Below are positions 25,688 through 35,273 of a stretch of 64,000 bases of DNA, in pieces. Each line of letters opens with the position of its first letter. The first letter of the stretch is position 1. Made by a program: the position numbers and the translations under genes. This DNA comes from an uncultured Neglectibacter sp. (GTDB lineage: Bacteria > Bacillota > Clostridia > Oscillospirales > Acutalibacteraceae): the NCBI GenBank assembly GCA_946554335.1, contig CAMNSA010000004.1, forward strand, positions 150,065-214,064, in the 5' to 3' direction. Under the pieces are notes generated by a model that saw only the letters and a program-made list of their open reading frames with translations, made no database searches and was not told the origin of the DNA.

Positions 25688-28413
25688 AACCGCTGCGGCT
25701 ATTCTTAGAGGCCTTCGGCCCCTATTTGAGTCCTGCTGAGCTGGACTTTGCCCTTTTGCGGGACGACCCCCTGTTTCTCATCACCGGCCCCACCGGCGGA
25801 GGGAAAACCGCGCTGCTGGACGCCATGTGCTTCGCGCTGTATTGCAGGGCCACCGGAGGAAAACGGCTGTTTCCCGCCATGCGCTGCTCCGCCGCCCCGG
25901 AGGAGACCCCCACCACGGTGGAATTTGACTTTTCCCTGCTGGGAAAAACCTACCGGTTTCGCAGAAGTCTCAGCGTTCGGACGAACCGAAACACCGGGGA
26001 AAAGCGGCTGAGAGACACCCACGAGTGCTTTGTTTTGGAGGAGAAGGGCTTCACCCTCCTGGAAAGCGGCAGCGAAAGCGCCGTACGAAAAAAGGCCGAG
26101 GAGCTTTTGCACCTTACCTGTGAGCAGTTCTCCCAGGTGGTGGTGCTTCCTCAGGGAGAGTTTCTCCGGCTGCTGCGGGCCGGTTCCCGGGAGAAGGGGG
26201 AGATTTTAGAGACCCTCTTCTCCGCCGGGCTCTGGCGGGAACTGATGGACAGCTTTTCCATGCGGGCCAAGGCTTTGGAAAGCGATGTCACCAGGCTTTC
26301 CGTCAAACGGGACTCCCTGCTTGCACAGACAGAGCTTTCCTCCTGCGAAGAGCTTTCCAAGGCTCTGAAAGCCCTTGCCCAAAAGGAAAGCGCCCGCCGG
26401 AAGGAGGCGGAGGCCCTGCAAAAGGAGCTTCGGGAAAAGGAAAAGCTTCTGCGCCTCCTGGAAGACTTTGAGCGAAAGAAAACAGCTTTGCAAAAGGCCC
26501 AAACTAAAGCCCGGGAAAGCGGGGAAAAGCTCAAAGGCTTACAGGACGCCGCTCCCCTCACCGAAGAGAAGCGCAAGAGGGTCCAGGCTCTTCGGCAGCA
26601 GGCCGTTCGTGCCGCCAGAGAATCCACTGCTCTGCAAAAGCAGCGGGAGGAGTGGGAGCGGCTCCAGGAGCAGAAGAAAAAAGCGGAGGAATTGAGCCGT
26701 CAGCTCAAGGTGGAAGAAAAGGCCCTGGAAAAGCAGCAGAACCTTGGGAAAGAGCTTTCCGAACGGCTTTCCAGGGGCGAAAGCTTTGTCCAGCAGGCCC
26801 AGGAAAGCACCGCTTTGCTTCCCGCTCTTCTGGAGGAGGAGGGAAAGCTTCAATCGATCCTTTCGGCCTTTTCGGAGCTTGACGCCCTTGGGAAAGGCCG
26901 CGAGGAAGCAGAAAGAGCGCTGGAAGAACAGGAAAAGCAGGTACAGGCAAAAAAACTGCTGGCCGACGCCCTCAGTGAGAAGCTGGCCGCAGCGGAGGCC
27001 ATTCTGCGTGGAAACTCCGCCCTGGCACTTTCCCACACTTTAAAACCCGGGAAGCCTTGTCCGGTATGCGGGTCGCCCACGCATCCCCACCCCGCCGCGG
27101 GAGCGGAACACGCCCTGGAGCCCGGCGCAATAGAGGTTTTGCGTGAGGAGGAGCAAAACGCCCGGCAGGAGGCCTTAAAGGCCGTCTCCCGTCACGGGGT
27201 GCTGACGGAATCCGCCGCCAAGGCGAGAGGACAGGAAGAAAAGCAGAAAGCCGTCACAGAGGGCTTTGAAATCTCCCGGGAGCTGGCAGAAAAAAGGGCG
27301 GAGGAAAACAGGGCCCTGCTGGAAACCCACAGGGCTGCCGCGGGAAAGCTTTCCGCCGCCAGGGAAAGGCTTCTTGCGCTCCAACAGGAGAAAGAGAAGC
27401 AAAACGCCCTGGAACGGGAGACCACCCTGCGGATCGTCGGCTTGACGGCTTCCCACAAGGAGGCTTGCGACGCCTTTACTCAGGCGCAGCGGGAGCATCC
27501 CTTAAACGGGGAAGCTATCAGCAGGGCGATGGGCGAAAAGCAGCAGGAATACCGGCGTCTGGAGCAGGAGGCCGAGGCCCTGCAAAAGGAGTGCGAGCAG
27601 GAGGCGGCGTCTCTCAAGGCCGCCCAGGAGGAGGAGCGCTCCGCGAAGGAAGAGGAAGCGCAGGCGCAGGCGGAATTCTCCGCCCTCACCCCTCCTTGGG
27701 AAACTCCGCCGGAGCTCACGGTCCTCTACCGGGAAACGGAGGAGAAAAGAGAACAGTCCCTCGCCTTTTCCGAAGAGCTGGGGGAACTGAAAAGCAGGCT
27801 CACCCTTTTGCAGGACGCCCTTTGTGCCCTCCAGGAGACGGAAAAAGAGCTTCACAAGGCGGAAGCCCTTCACCGCCGGGCTTCCAGGCTTTCCCACTCT
27901 CTTTCCGGCGTGAACGCCTTTAAGACCCCCATCCTCCAATATGTGCTCAGCATCATGCTGGATGAGGTGCTGGAAAGCTCCAACCGTTTTTTCGACGCCC
28001 TGAGCCGGGGCCGCTACGCCCTGAGAAGGATGGAGGGCCCCAAATCGGGCCGCTCGCTGGGGGGCTTAGACATTGAGGTTGTGGACGGCTCCTCCATGCT
28101 GCCCCGCTCCATCGAGACCCTCTCCGGCGGGGAGCAGTTTTTAGCCTCCCTGTCCCTGGCCTTCGGCCTGTCCGATGTGGTGCAGAGCCATTCGGGAGCC
28201 GTGCATCTGGACTCCATTTTCATCGACGAGGGCTTCGGCTCTCTGGACACGGAGACCCTGAACACAGCCATGAAGGCCCTCTCTATGATCCAGAAAAGCG
28301 GCAAGCTGGTGGGGGTGATCTCTCATGTATCGGAGCTTCGGGGAAGGATCGGCGCCTGCGTTGAGGTGAGCCGTGACAGCTCCGGATTTTCAAAAGCGCG
28401 GATCAAAGGCTGA
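25684..28413 (+). CDS. sbcC: Exonuclease subunit SbcC (Rad50-type SMC-like ATPase)
   Basis: 909 residues from ATG 25684, overlapping the sbcD stop; GGAGG lies upstream inside sbcD. N-terminal Walker A GPTGGGKTALLDAMCFALY, then two long coiled-coil arms rich in Glu/Lys/Gln (about 190-420 and 480-740). They meet at a zinc hook CPVC in GKPCPVCGSPTHPHP (about 458). The C-terminal ATPase half has signature LSGGEQFLASLSLAFGLSD and Walker B SIFIDEGFGSLD. With SbcD it opens hairpins and degrades DNA palindromes during replication and repair. Confidence 0.95.
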   Translation: MKPLRLFLEAFGPYLSPAELDFALLRDDPLFLITGPTGGGKTALLDAMCFALYCRATGGKRLFPAMRCSAAPEETPTTVEFDFSLLGKTYRFRRSLSVRTNRNTGEKRLRDTHECFVLEEKGFTLLESGSESAVRKKAEELLHLTCEQFSQVVVLPQGEFLRLLRAGSREKGEILETLFSAGLWRELMDSFSMRAKALESDVTRLSVKRDSLLAQTELSSCEELSKALKALAQKESARRKEAEALQKELREKEKLLRLLEDFERKKTALQKAQTKARESGEKLKGLQDAAPLTEEKRKRVQALRQQAVRAARESTALQKQREEWERLQEQKKKAEELSRQLKVEEKALEKQQNLGKELSERLSRGESFVQQAQESTALLPALLEEEGKLQSILSAFSELDALGKGREEAERALEEQEKQVQAKKLLADALSEKLAAAEAILRGNSALALSHTLKPGKPCPVCGSPTHPHPAAGAEHALEPGAIEVLREEEQNARQEALKAVSRHGVLTESAAKARGQEEKQKAVTEGFEISRELAEKRAEENRALLETHRAAAGKLSAARERLLALQQEKEKQNALERETTLRIVGLTASHKEACDAFTQAQREHPLNGEAISRAMGEKQQEYRRLEQEAEALQKECEQEAASLKAAQEEERSAKEEEAQAQAEFSALTPPWETPPELTVLYRETEEKREQSLAFSEELGELKSRLTLLQDALCALQETEKELHKAEALHRRASRLSHSLSGVNAFKTPILQYVLSIMLDEVLESSNRFFDALSRGRYALRRMEGPKSGRSLGGLDIEVVDGSSMLPRSIETLSGGEQFLASLSLAFGLSDVVQSHSGAVHLDSIFIDEGFGSLDTETLNTAMKALSMIQKSGKLVGVISHVSELRGRIGACVEVSRDSSGFSKARIKG

Positions 28414-28436
28414 GCGATCAGAAAGGAATGGTGCAT

Positions 28437-29135
28437 ATGAAGGTCACTTTTATCATCCACAGCTCGTATCTTATTGAGCTCTCCCACTGCTATCTGCTTT
28501 TTGATTACTACGAGGGGGCACTTCCGCCCCTTTCGCCGGAAAAGCCCCTGTATGTGTTCGCAAGCCACAGCCACCCGGATCATTTTTCTCCGGCGGTCTT
28601 CTCCCTTCCCGCCCCCGGGCAGGAGGCCTTCTTCCTGCTGTCTGACGACATCTTTGAACGGCGGGTGCCGGAAAAGTGGAAGGGCCGCACGGTGATGGCC
28701 GCCGTCCATCGGTCCTATCAGGCGGGAGAGCTTTCCTTTTCCACCCTGCGCTCTACAGATCAGGGCGCGGCCTTCCTCGTAGAGTGTGAAGGAAAGCTGA
28801 TCTATCACGCCGGGGACTTAAACTGCTGGGCCTGGGACAGCGCTCCTCTTTTCCAGCAGGAGGCTGTGAAGGACGCATACAAGGAAGAGCTTTCGGCCCT
28901 TTCCGGAAAAGACCTGTTCGCCGCCTTTGTCCCCCTGGACCCCCGGCTGGAACAGAACTACGCCCTGGGCATGAAATACTTTCTGGAAACAGTGAAGGCA
29001 AGCTTCGTGTTCCCAATGCACATGTGGGAGGACTATTCCGTTATCCCCCGCCTGAAAGCAGACCCCGCCTTTTCCCCCTGGGCGGAAAAGATCATGGATG
29101 TTTCAAAGCCGGGGCAGAGCTTTGATTTGGGGTAA
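28437..29135 (+). CDS. MBL-fold hydrolase, UlaG-like
   Basis: 232 residues. Beta-lactamase-like metal motif FASHSHPDHFSP (HxHxDH) near residue 42, GDLNCW near 122 and FPMHMWEDY near 195. The short N-terminus (VTFIIHSSYLIEL) matches UlaG-like hydrolases rather than glyoxalase II. Start ATG 28437 with AAAGGA upstream; ATG 28428 overlaps that site. Follows sbcC by 23 nt on the same strand and may share its transcript. Substrate unknown. Confidence 0.8.
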   Translation: MKVTFIIHSSYLIELSHCYLLFDYYEGALPPLSPEKPLYVFASHSHPDHFSPAVFSLPAPGQEAFFLLSDDIFERRVPEKWKGRTVMAAVHRSYQAGELSFSTLRSTDQGAAFLVECEGKLIYHAGDLNCWAWDSAPLFQQEAVKDAYKEELSALSGKDLFAAFVPLDPRLEQNYALGMKYFLETVKASFVFPMHMWEDYSVIPRLKADPAFSPWAEKIMDVSKPGQSFDLG

Positions 29136-29139
29136 TAAC

Positions 29140-29289
29140 GCCCTCTCAGGCGCTGCGCGCCAGCGTCTACGCTCCACTCCGGTCAGCTCGCGGCGTGTGT
29201 CCCACCGGGGCACGCTCGCTCGCCCCTTACGCTGGGGAGCCAAGGTCAAGATCCTTGCCTAATATCTAAAATCTAAAGTCTAATATCTA
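29140..29289. repeat. Dispersed intergenic repeat element B (inverted, partial copy)
   Basis: Non-coding. The core (29148-29240) is related, in reverse orientation, to element C: both share GGGACACAYGCCGCGAGCTGACCG. It ends with four CTAANNN heptamers in 7-bp register (29259, 29266, 29273, 29280). It lies between convergent genes. Confidence 0.65.
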
Positions 29290-29292
29290 AAT

Positions 29293-29332
29293 AAAGGAAT
29301 CCGCCTGTCCTTTCGGACAGGCGGATTCCTTT
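29293..29332. terminator. Bidirectional terminator
   Basis: 18-bp perfect stem with TTTC loop, A-rich on the left and T-rich on the right, between convergent genes. The right arm overlaps the stop codon of the alcohol dehydrogenase gene. Confidence 0.85.
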
Positions 29333-30356
29333 ATTCCTGTACATTGATGATCACCTTCATGGTGGTTTCCCGGTTTTCGTCTATGTATTCATAGGCCTTC
29401 AGATACTCCCGGAAGGGGAAGTGCTTTGACACCAGGGGCTTGAGCTGCACCTTCTGCTCTTTCACCAGCTCGATGGCCTTCACATAGTCCTCATTGCGGT
29501 ACATCATGGAGGTGTTGAGATCCAGCTCGTGGTCGTTGAGCACGGCCAGGTCCAGGTCGCCCCTGGAGGCGAACACCGCCACCAGAATGATGGTGCTTCC
29601 CTTTCTCGCATGGGCAATGGCCTGCCCCATGGTGGTGTTGTTCCCCGCGCAGTCGTAGATCACATCCGCCTTGTCCGGGCCAAAGGCGGAAAGCACCGCC
29701 TCACCGAAATCCTTCTCCCGGGTGTTGACGCAGAAATCGATCCCGCACTCTTTTGCCTTACCCAGGCGCACGTCGCTGATGTCCGTGATCAGCACGCTTT
29801 CTGCGCCCATGCCCTTGGCGGTCTGCGCCACCAGGATGCCGATGGGGCCCGCGCCCAGCACCACGATCTTCTGCCCCGTCACATCTCCTGCCCGGCGCAC
29901 CGCGTGGACCGCCACTGCCAGAGGCTCGATCATGGCGCCCTCGTCAAAGCTCATCTCCTCGGGGAGCAGGGTCACCTTCTTCGCGTCCACCGCGAAGTAG
30001 TGCGAAGCCACGCCCGTGGTCTGGAAGCCCATCACCTTCAGCTCCTCGCAGAGATTGTACTTCCCGTGGCGGCAGGGGTGGCACTTTCCGCACACCACCT
30101 GAGGCTGAATGGTCACCTTCTGGCCGATTTGAAAGCCGCTCACTCCCTCGCCCAAAGCCGCGATCTCCCCGGATACCTCGTGCCCCTGGGTGATAGGGTA
30201 TTTGGTGAAGGGATGCTCGCCATGATACACATGGATATCAGACCCGCACACGCCTATTTTCTGGATCTTCACCAGCACCTCGCCCTTTTGGGGAACCGGC
30301 GTTTCCACCTCGCGGAATTCAATTTTCCCTGGAGCTGTCATCACTTGCTGCAGCAT
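29331..30356 (-). CDS. Zinc-dependent alcohol dehydrogenase (sorbitol/threonine dehydrogenase class)
   Basis: 341 residues, medium-chain dehydrogenase. Catalytic zinc site residues are in GVCGSDIHVYHGEHPF and GHEVSGEI. The structural zinc loop is CGKCHPCRHGKYNLC. Rossmann NAD(P) motif VVLGAGPIGILVAQTAKGMG. Members oxidise polyols or secondary alcohols; the substrate is not evident. AGGAGG precedes the ATG. A minus-strand TATAAT (30424-30419) inside the adjacent repeat may be its -10 box. Confidence 0.9.
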   Translation of the reverse strand: MLQQVMTAPGKIEFREVETPVPQKGEVLVKIQKIGVCGSDIHVYHGEHPFTKYPITQGHEVSGEIAALGEGVSGFQIGQKVTIQPQVVCGKCHPCRHGKYNLCEELKVMGFQTTGVASHYFAVDAKKVTLLPEEMSFDEGAMIEPLAVAVHAVRRAGDVTGQKIVVLGAGPIGILVAQTAKGMGAESVLITDISDVRLGKAKECGIDFCVNTREKDFGEAVLSAFGPDKADVIYDCAGNNTTMGQAIAHARKGSTIILVAVFASRGDLDLAVLNDHELDLNTSMMYRNEDYVKAIELVKEQKVQLKPLVSKHFPFREYLKAYEYIDENRETTMKVIINVQE

Positions 30357-30413
30357 TTTGTTCTCCTCCTGTATGTATATTTATTCTCTCGTTGGTCTCC
30401 CTCGGGAGTCTCT

Positions 30414-30920
30414 GAGAACATTATAACATGCTTGAATCACGAAGTGATTCGCGCCTGCGGCGGGCACTCGTGATGATGCTTTCCTCAAATGCCCTGCTTT
30501 GCGTCCCGAACATAAGTCTTTACAGATATTATAATCGCCAAAGGCGCTATCTGCTTTGGAGAAGCCCGGTACTTCTCGGGCTTGTGAGAAAAGGAAACCG
30601 CTTCGCGGTTTAGGGCTTCTCTCATATGGTCCCGGAGGGATCATTATTCATCCCTGAGGTGAAACGCAATCATGTTTCAATATTCTCTCAGCTGTCCAAA
30701 GCTCCGCCTCGCAGAGCTTTAGGTTACAATGTGAGAAGATTATAACATGCTTGAATCACGAAGCAATTCATCCTCAAGCGCCAAAGACGCCATCTGCTTT
30801 GGAGAAGCCCGGTACTTTTCGAGCTTGCGAGAAAAGGAAACCGCTTCGCGGTTTAGGGGTTCTCCCATATGACCACGGAGTGGTCATTATTTACAGCGTG
30901 AGAATATTATACCTGGATTC
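30414..30920. repeat. Two tandem copies of a structured intergenic element
   Basis: The 775-bp gap between the dehydrogenase and the amino acid transporter holds two related copies (about 30414-30652 and 30731-30920). Both begin TTATAACATGCTTGAATCACGAAG, contain GGAGAAGCCCGGTACTT, then AAAAGGAAACCGCTTCGCGGTTT, and end near CATATG. Each can fold several local hairpins, including AACCGCTTCGCGGTT. Copy 1 carries about 70 extra bp near its start. No protein gene is supported here. Confidence 0.7.
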
Positions 30921-31042
30921 TCAGAAGATTTCCACCGCTTTTTCGCCCGTCATTCCCCCCAAAAAAAGGGCTCATGAATTTTTATTCATCCATTTTCACA
31001 AAGTTTTTCGGTTATCCACCGTGTAATTCGCTTTTTTCCCAC

Positions 31043-31070
31043 TTGAAAACAACGGAAATCCATGTATAAT
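31043..31070 (+). promoter_or_regulatory. Promoter of the amino acid ABC transporter operon
   Basis: TTGAAA (31043), 16-bp spacer, TATAAT (31065). About 55 nt of leader separate it from the first ATG. No T-box or riboswitch is recognisable. Confidence 0.7.
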
Positions 31071-31131
31071 ATACTTCGTAATATGAATTTTATTTCATTT
31101 TCGCATTTCAAAACAAAGGAGAAAACCAATC

Positions 31132-31908
31132 ATGAAGAAACTTGCACTGTTGTTATCCGCCCTGTTGGTGCTGGGCACGCTGTTCGCCGGCTGCGGCGGA
31201 AATTCCGGCTCTGAAGTTCCTACTGTGGAAAAGGGCAAGCTGCATATGTCCACCAACGCCGCCTTCCCTCCCTACGAGATGGTCAAGGACGACGGCAGCT
31301 TTGAAGGGATCGATGTTGAGGTGGCCGACGCCATCGCCAAGAAGCTGGGCCTGGAGCTGGTAGTGGACGACATGGACTTCACCGCCGCCCTCACCGCCGC
31401 TCAGAACGGACAGAGCGACATCGTCATGGCCGGCGTTACCGTGAACGAAGAGCGCAAGGCTGTTTTGGACTTCACGGATTCCTACGCCACAGGCGTGCAG
31501 GTGGTCATCGTGAAAGAGGGATCCGATGTGACCATGGACAATCTGGGCGAGAAGAAGATCGGCTGCCAGAAGGGCACCACCGGCTACATCTATGCTTCCG
31601 ATACCCCGGAGAACGGGGGCTACGGCGAAGACCATGTGATCGCCTATGACAACGGCGCCATGGCGGTAGAGGCCCTGAAGGGCGGACAGATCGACTGCGT
31701 GATCATTGACAACGAGCCTGCCAAGGCCTATGTGGAAGCCAACGAGGGCCTCACTCTGCTGGAGGGCGACTGGGTCACCGAGGACTATGCCATCGGTATA
31801 AAGAAGGGCAACACGAAGCTTTTGGACGCGGTCAACGGCGCGCTGAAGGAACTGATCGCGGATGGCACCGTGAAGAAGATCGTCGACTCCTATATCACCG
31901 CTGACTAA
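31132..31908 (+). CDS. Amino acid ABC transporter, substrate-binding lipoprotein
   Basis: 258 residues. Lipoprotein signal with lipobox LFAGC (Cys22). Polar-amino-acid binding fold (SBP family 3): LHMSTNAAFPPYEMVKDDGSFEGIDVEVADAIAKKL, IVMAGVTVNEERKAVLDFTDSY, GCQKGTTG and VIIDNEPAKAYV. It captures an amino acid outside the membrane for the permease and ATPase that follow. Specificity (Arg/Lys, Gln or cystine) is not decided by sequence alone. AAAGGAG lies upstream. Confidence 0.93.
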   Translation: MKKLALLLSALLVLGTLFAGCGGNSGSEVPTVEKGKLHMSTNAAFPPYEMVKDDGSFEGIDVEVADAIAKKLGLELVVDDMDFTAALTAAQNGQSDIVMAGVTVNEERKAVLDFTDSYATGVQVVIVKEGSDVTMDNLGEKKIGCQKGTTGYIYASDTPENGGYGEDHVIAYDNGAMAVEALKGGQIDCVIIDNEPAKAYVEANEGLTLLEGDWVTEDYAIGIKKGNTKLLDAVNGALKELIADGTVKKIVDSYITAD

Positions 31909-31930
31909 AAGAGTCTACAGGCCATTTGGG

Positions 31931-31956
31931 GCGGGACTGCTGCAAAGCAGTCCCGC
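31931..31956 (+). terminator. Intra-operon hairpin between binding protein and permease
   Basis: 11-bp GC-rich stem GCGGGACTGCT/AGCAGTCCCGC, 22 nt after the binding-protein stop, followed by TGTT and no long U-run. Such hairpins usually stabilise or partially terminate, so that the binding protein is made in excess. Confidence 0.6.
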
Positions 31957-31992
31957 TGTTCACCGTAAAACACAGGAGGAGGGAGCCTCTCC

Positions 31993-32712
31993 ATGGAAAA
32001 GTTCTGGGCCGACTTTGTTGAAAAATTTAATATGGCCTTTATCACGGGGGACCGTTGGAAGCTCTATTTGCAGGGCATGGGCACCACGCTGGAGCTGACG
32101 GTCACCGCCCTGGTGATCGGCGTGTTCCTGGGGATCGTGGTGGCAGTTGTCCGCGTCGCTCACGACCAGCAAAACCCCGGTAAGCACAACCCCGCTTTGG
32201 GGATCGCAAACGCCATCTGCAAGCTCTACACCACGGTGATCCGCGGCACGCCCATGCTGGTGCAGCTGCTCATCTGGGGCTTCGTTATTTTCAAGACCAG
32301 CCGCAATCGCTTTCTTGTGGGTATGCTGGGGCTGGGCATCAACTCCGGCGCCTATGTGGCGGAGATCGTCCGAGGCGGCCTGATGAGCGTGGATGCGGGG
32401 CAGTCTGAAGCCGGGCGTTCCCTGGGCCTTGGGTATCTTCACACCATGATCTATATCGTGATTCCCCAGGCCTTCAAAAACATCCTCCCCGCTCTGGGCA
32501 ACGAGTTCATCGTTCTGTTCAAGGACACCTCTCTGGTATCCTCCATCGGCGCGGCGGAGATTCTCTACTACGCCGAGGCTGTAGGCGCCAAAACCTACGA
32601 GTACATGTTCCCCTATATCGGCATTGCCGTGATGTACCTTCTGTTCTGTATCCTCTTTACCTGGCTGCAGGGAAAACTGGAAAGGAGGCTGAGGCAAAGT
32701 GATCGACATTAA
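31993..32712 (+). CDS. Amino acid ABC transporter permease (HisM/GlnP type)
   Basis: 239 residues, about five membrane helices. The binding-protein-dependent EAA loop is [33 protein letters not shown]. Also [13 protein letters not shown] and [10 protein letters not shown], typical of the His/Glu/Gln/Arg permease family. GGAGGGAG precedes the ATG. Overlaps the ATPase start by 14 nt, so the two are coupled. Confidence 0.93.
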   Translation: MEKFWADFVEKFNMAFITGDRWKLYLQGMGTTLELTVTALVIGVFLGIVVAVVRVAHDQQNPGKHNPALGIANAICKLYTTVIRGTPMLVQLLIWGFVIFKTSRNRFLVGMLGLGINSGAYVAEIVRGGLMSVDAGQSEAGRSLGLGYLHTMIYIVIPQAFKNILPALGNEFIVLFKDTSLVSSIGAAEILYYAEAVGAKTYEYMFPYIGIAVMYLLFCILFTWLQGKLERRLRQSDRH

Positions 32713-33421
32713 GGGACTGGAAAAAGCCTTTGAGGGCCACCAGGTGCTCAAAGGGATCAACGAACATATTGAAAAAGGAGAAAAAGTGGCGGTGATCGGC
32801 CCTTCCGGCAGTGGGAAGTCCACCTTTCTCAGGTGCCTGAACCTTCTGGAGCAGCCCACCGGCGGGACCATCACCTTTGAGGGCGTGGATATCACAGACC
32901 CGAAAAATGATATCAACCGCCTGCGGGCCAGGATGGGCATGGTGTTCCAGCAATTCAACCTGTTCCCCCATCTGTCCGTCCGGGAGAACATCAAGCTTGC
33001 CCCTGTTAAACTCAAGCTGATGACAAAAAGCGAGGCCGATCAAAAGGCCCTGGAGCTCTTGGAGCGGGTAGGGCTGCCTGACAAGGCAGACGCCTATCCC
33101 AAGCAGCTTTCCGGCGGCCAGCAGCAGCGCATCGCCATTGCCAGAGCATTGGCCATGAACCCGGACGTGATGCTTTTCGATGAACCCACCTCCGCCCTGG
33201 ATCCGGAAATGGTGGGAGAGGTACTGGAGATCATGAAAGAGCTGGCAGACGACGGCATGACCATGGTGGTGGTGACCCATGAGATGGGCTTCGCCCGCTC
33301 CGTTGCCACCCGGGTGCTCTTTATGGACGAGGGCGTCATTGCAGAGCAGAACACACCGGAGGAATTTTTCGCCCATCCTCAGAATCCCCGCCTCAAGGAG
33401 TTTCTCTCCAAGGTACTGTAA
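32699..33421 (+). CDS. Amino acid ABC transporter ATP-binding protein (GlnQ type)
   Basis: 240 residues starting at GTG 32699, with AGGAGG 10 nt upstream. Walker [15 protein letters not shown]-loop [11 protein letters not shown], signature [15 protein letters not shown], Walker [15 protein letters not shown] and switch His in VVTHEMGFA. Last gene of the uptake operon; a strong terminator follows. Confidence 0.95.
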   Translation: MIDIKGLEKAFEGHQVLKGINEHIEKGEKVAVIGPSGSGKSTFLRCLNLLEQPTGGTITFEGVDITDPKNDINRLRARMGMVFQQFNLFPHLSVRENIKLAPVKLKLMTKSEADQKALELLERVGLPDKADAYPKQLSGGQQQRIAIARALAMNPDVMLFDEPTSALDPEMVGEVLEIMKELADDGMTMVVVTHEMGFARSVATRVLFMDEGVIAEQNTPEEFFAHPQNPRLKEFLSKVL

Positions 33422-33492
33422 GGCTTTTTCAAAAAAATGTATACGCAGCGTCCTCCACTGCGGTTTCCGCAGCAGAGAACGCTGCGCTGCAA

Positions 33493-33523
33493 AAAAGGAA
33501 CTGCTTATCTAGCAGTTCCTTTT
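33493..33523. terminator. Bidirectional terminator
   Basis: 13-bp stem AAAAGGAACTGCT/AGCAGTTCCTTTT with a 5-nt loop, serving the transporter operon on the plus strand and the flippase gene on the minus strand. A weaker hairpin around CTGCGG/CCGCAG precedes it. Confidence 0.85.
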
Positions 33524-35157
33524 CATTTTCGTTTTAAGTGCAGCGGCTCGTATTTTTGCCGGATATGCAAAAGCTTGATAAGCTTCTCTCCCTTGGGAAG
33601 CGCCGCCACATCGTCATAGGTCACAGCCCGGAACAGCACCGCGCACATCATGTACAGCAGCACCGCGGCTATGATGGAGGGGAACAGCGCGAGCTTCGGG
33701 TCCAGCCACAGGCACAGCCCGCGATACAGTCCATAAGCGCCGGCCCCCATCACAGCCGCGGAGAGCAGCAGGGGCGCGCTCATCAGGAAAAAGCTCTCTA
33801 AATTGGGAACGCTTCTTCGCATCACGATGAGGTTCAGTATCATAATGATCCCATAGGACGCCACCGTACTCAGGGCGGAGCCCATCACATTGATCTCCGG
33901 GATCCCGATCAGAACATAGGAGAGGGCCACCTTTACCACACCCCCGATGGCCATATTCACCACCGGGATCGTGGGCCTGCCCACCGCCTGCAAAATGGCG
34001 TTAGTCGTGAAGAGCGTGCTGTTGAAGACAATGGCAATACTGAGCACGGCCAGGAGAGGGGCGGTCCGGGCGGCGGTTTCCGGCTGATTGAACAGCAGCA
34101 CCCGGCAGATGGGATCCGAAAACAGGAACATCCCCACGGTAGCCGGGATAGAGATCATCAGCGTCACCCGCATGGAGGTGTTGGCAATATGGTCCGCCTC
34201 CCGTGAATTCTTGGAGGCGATCGCCCCGGCGAGAGCGGGCAGGAGGCTGGTGGAAATGGGCACCACAAAGGCGCCCGGGAGATCAAAGAACTTTCTTGCG
34301 TGACCCAGAATTCCCCGCAGGTCGTCCGCCAACTCCTGGGAATAGCCCAATGCCCCCTGCAGGCGGTTCATCAGCACCACGGTGTCCACAGTGTCCAAAA
34401 GGCTCAGAAAACAGGAGCCCAGGGTGATGGGCACGGCGAACAAAACGAGGCTTTTGAGCATGGAGGCTCGGGTCTCCCCGGAAGCGCCGGTGTCCGGCAG
34501 ATCCTTATCCCTGCTTCGCTGCCTGAGCTTATAGACCGTCAGATAAAGGGTCCCCAGTCCAGCGCTGATGGAAACGCCTACGATAGCCCCCACGGCGGCC
34601 CAGGCGTCAGAGTTATATTGCCTGAGAATGTACACCGCCAAACCAACGCCGATCACGACCTTGGTCACCGCCTCGATGGTCTGGGAGACTGCGGTAGGCG
34701 TCATATTGGAGCGGCCCTGAAAATACCCGCGCAAAGCGGACATGACAGAGATAAAAAACATGGTGGGCGAAAGGGCCATAATGGCATAGGCGGAGCCCGG
34801 ACTTCCCATCCAGGCGGCAATGGCGTGAGAACCGAAAAACATCACAAGGCACCCCACCACGCCGATGCCGAAAAACAGCCAGAAGGCTACACCGAACACC
34901 CGGTCCGCCTCTTTTCTGCGTCCCTGAGAGTAGGTCGCCCCTACCATGCGGGACACCGCCACAGGCAGTCCGGCGGTGGAAAGCATGAGAAACATGCCGA
35001 AAATATCATAGGCATTATAGAAGTAGGACATGCTTTCCGTGCTGATGAGGTTAGCTAAAGGGAAAGAAAACAACAGCCCCAACACCTTCACAAGCAATGT
35101 GGAGGCAGTGAGGATGACTGCACCTTTGATAAAGCTTTGTTTCTTTTCCTTTGGCAT
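33523..35157 (-). CDS. Polysaccharide/lipid II flippase of the MOP superfamily (SpoVB/MurJ-like)
   Basis: 544 residues, about 14 membrane helices. N-terminus FIKGAVILTASTLLVKVLGLLFSFPLANLIS is typical of SpoVB-like exporters. Further marks are GLPVAVSRMVG, SALRGYFQGRSNMTPTAVSQTIEAV and NSTLFTTNAILQAVGRPTIPV. It moves lipid-linked glycans across the membrane for cell wall or spore cortex. Start ATG 35157 with GGGAG upstream; the frame extends to 35214 without a site. It stands alone between a terminator and repeat element C. Confidence 0.88.
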   Translation of the reverse strand: MPKEKKQSFIKGAVILTASTLLVKVLGLLFSFPLANLISTESMSYFYNAYDIFGMFLMLSTAGLPVAVSRMVGATYSQGRRKEADRVFGVAFWLFFGIGVVGCLVMFFGSHAIAAWMGSPGSAYAIMALSPTMFFISVMSALRGYFQGRSNMTPTAVSQTIEAVTKVVIGVGLAVYILRQYNSDAWAAVGAIVGVSISAGLGTLYLTVYKLRQRSRDKDLPDTGASGETRASMLKSLVLFAVPITLGSCFLSLLDTVDTVVLMNRLQGALGYSQELADDLRGILGHARKFFDLPGAFVVPISTSLLPALAGAIASKNSREADHIANTSMRVTLMISIPATVGMFLFSDPICRVLLFNQPETAARTAPLLAVLSIAIVFNSTLFTTNAILQAVGRPTIPVVNMAIGGVVKVALSYVLIGIPEINVMGSALSTVASYGIIMILNLIVMRRSVPNLESFFLMSAPLLLSAAVMGAGAYGLYRGLCLWLDPKLALFPSIIAAVLLYMMCAVLFRAVTYDDVAALPKGEKLIKLLHIRQKYEPLHLKRK

Positions 35158-35273
35158 AAACTCTCCCGGTTCTGTTTTTTTCGACCTGCATCTGACTTTT
35201 CCATTATATACCAATCAGCGGGGCCCGTCAATTTTTAGTCTCTGCGAAAAAGGAAAAAACATTCCGGGGGAAG

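Noticed and set aside
30357..31131. T-box leader for the amino acid transporter
   Set aside because: No T-box bulge sequence (TGGNACCGCG type) is present, and the promoter lies downstream of the repeats, leaving only about 55 nt of leader.
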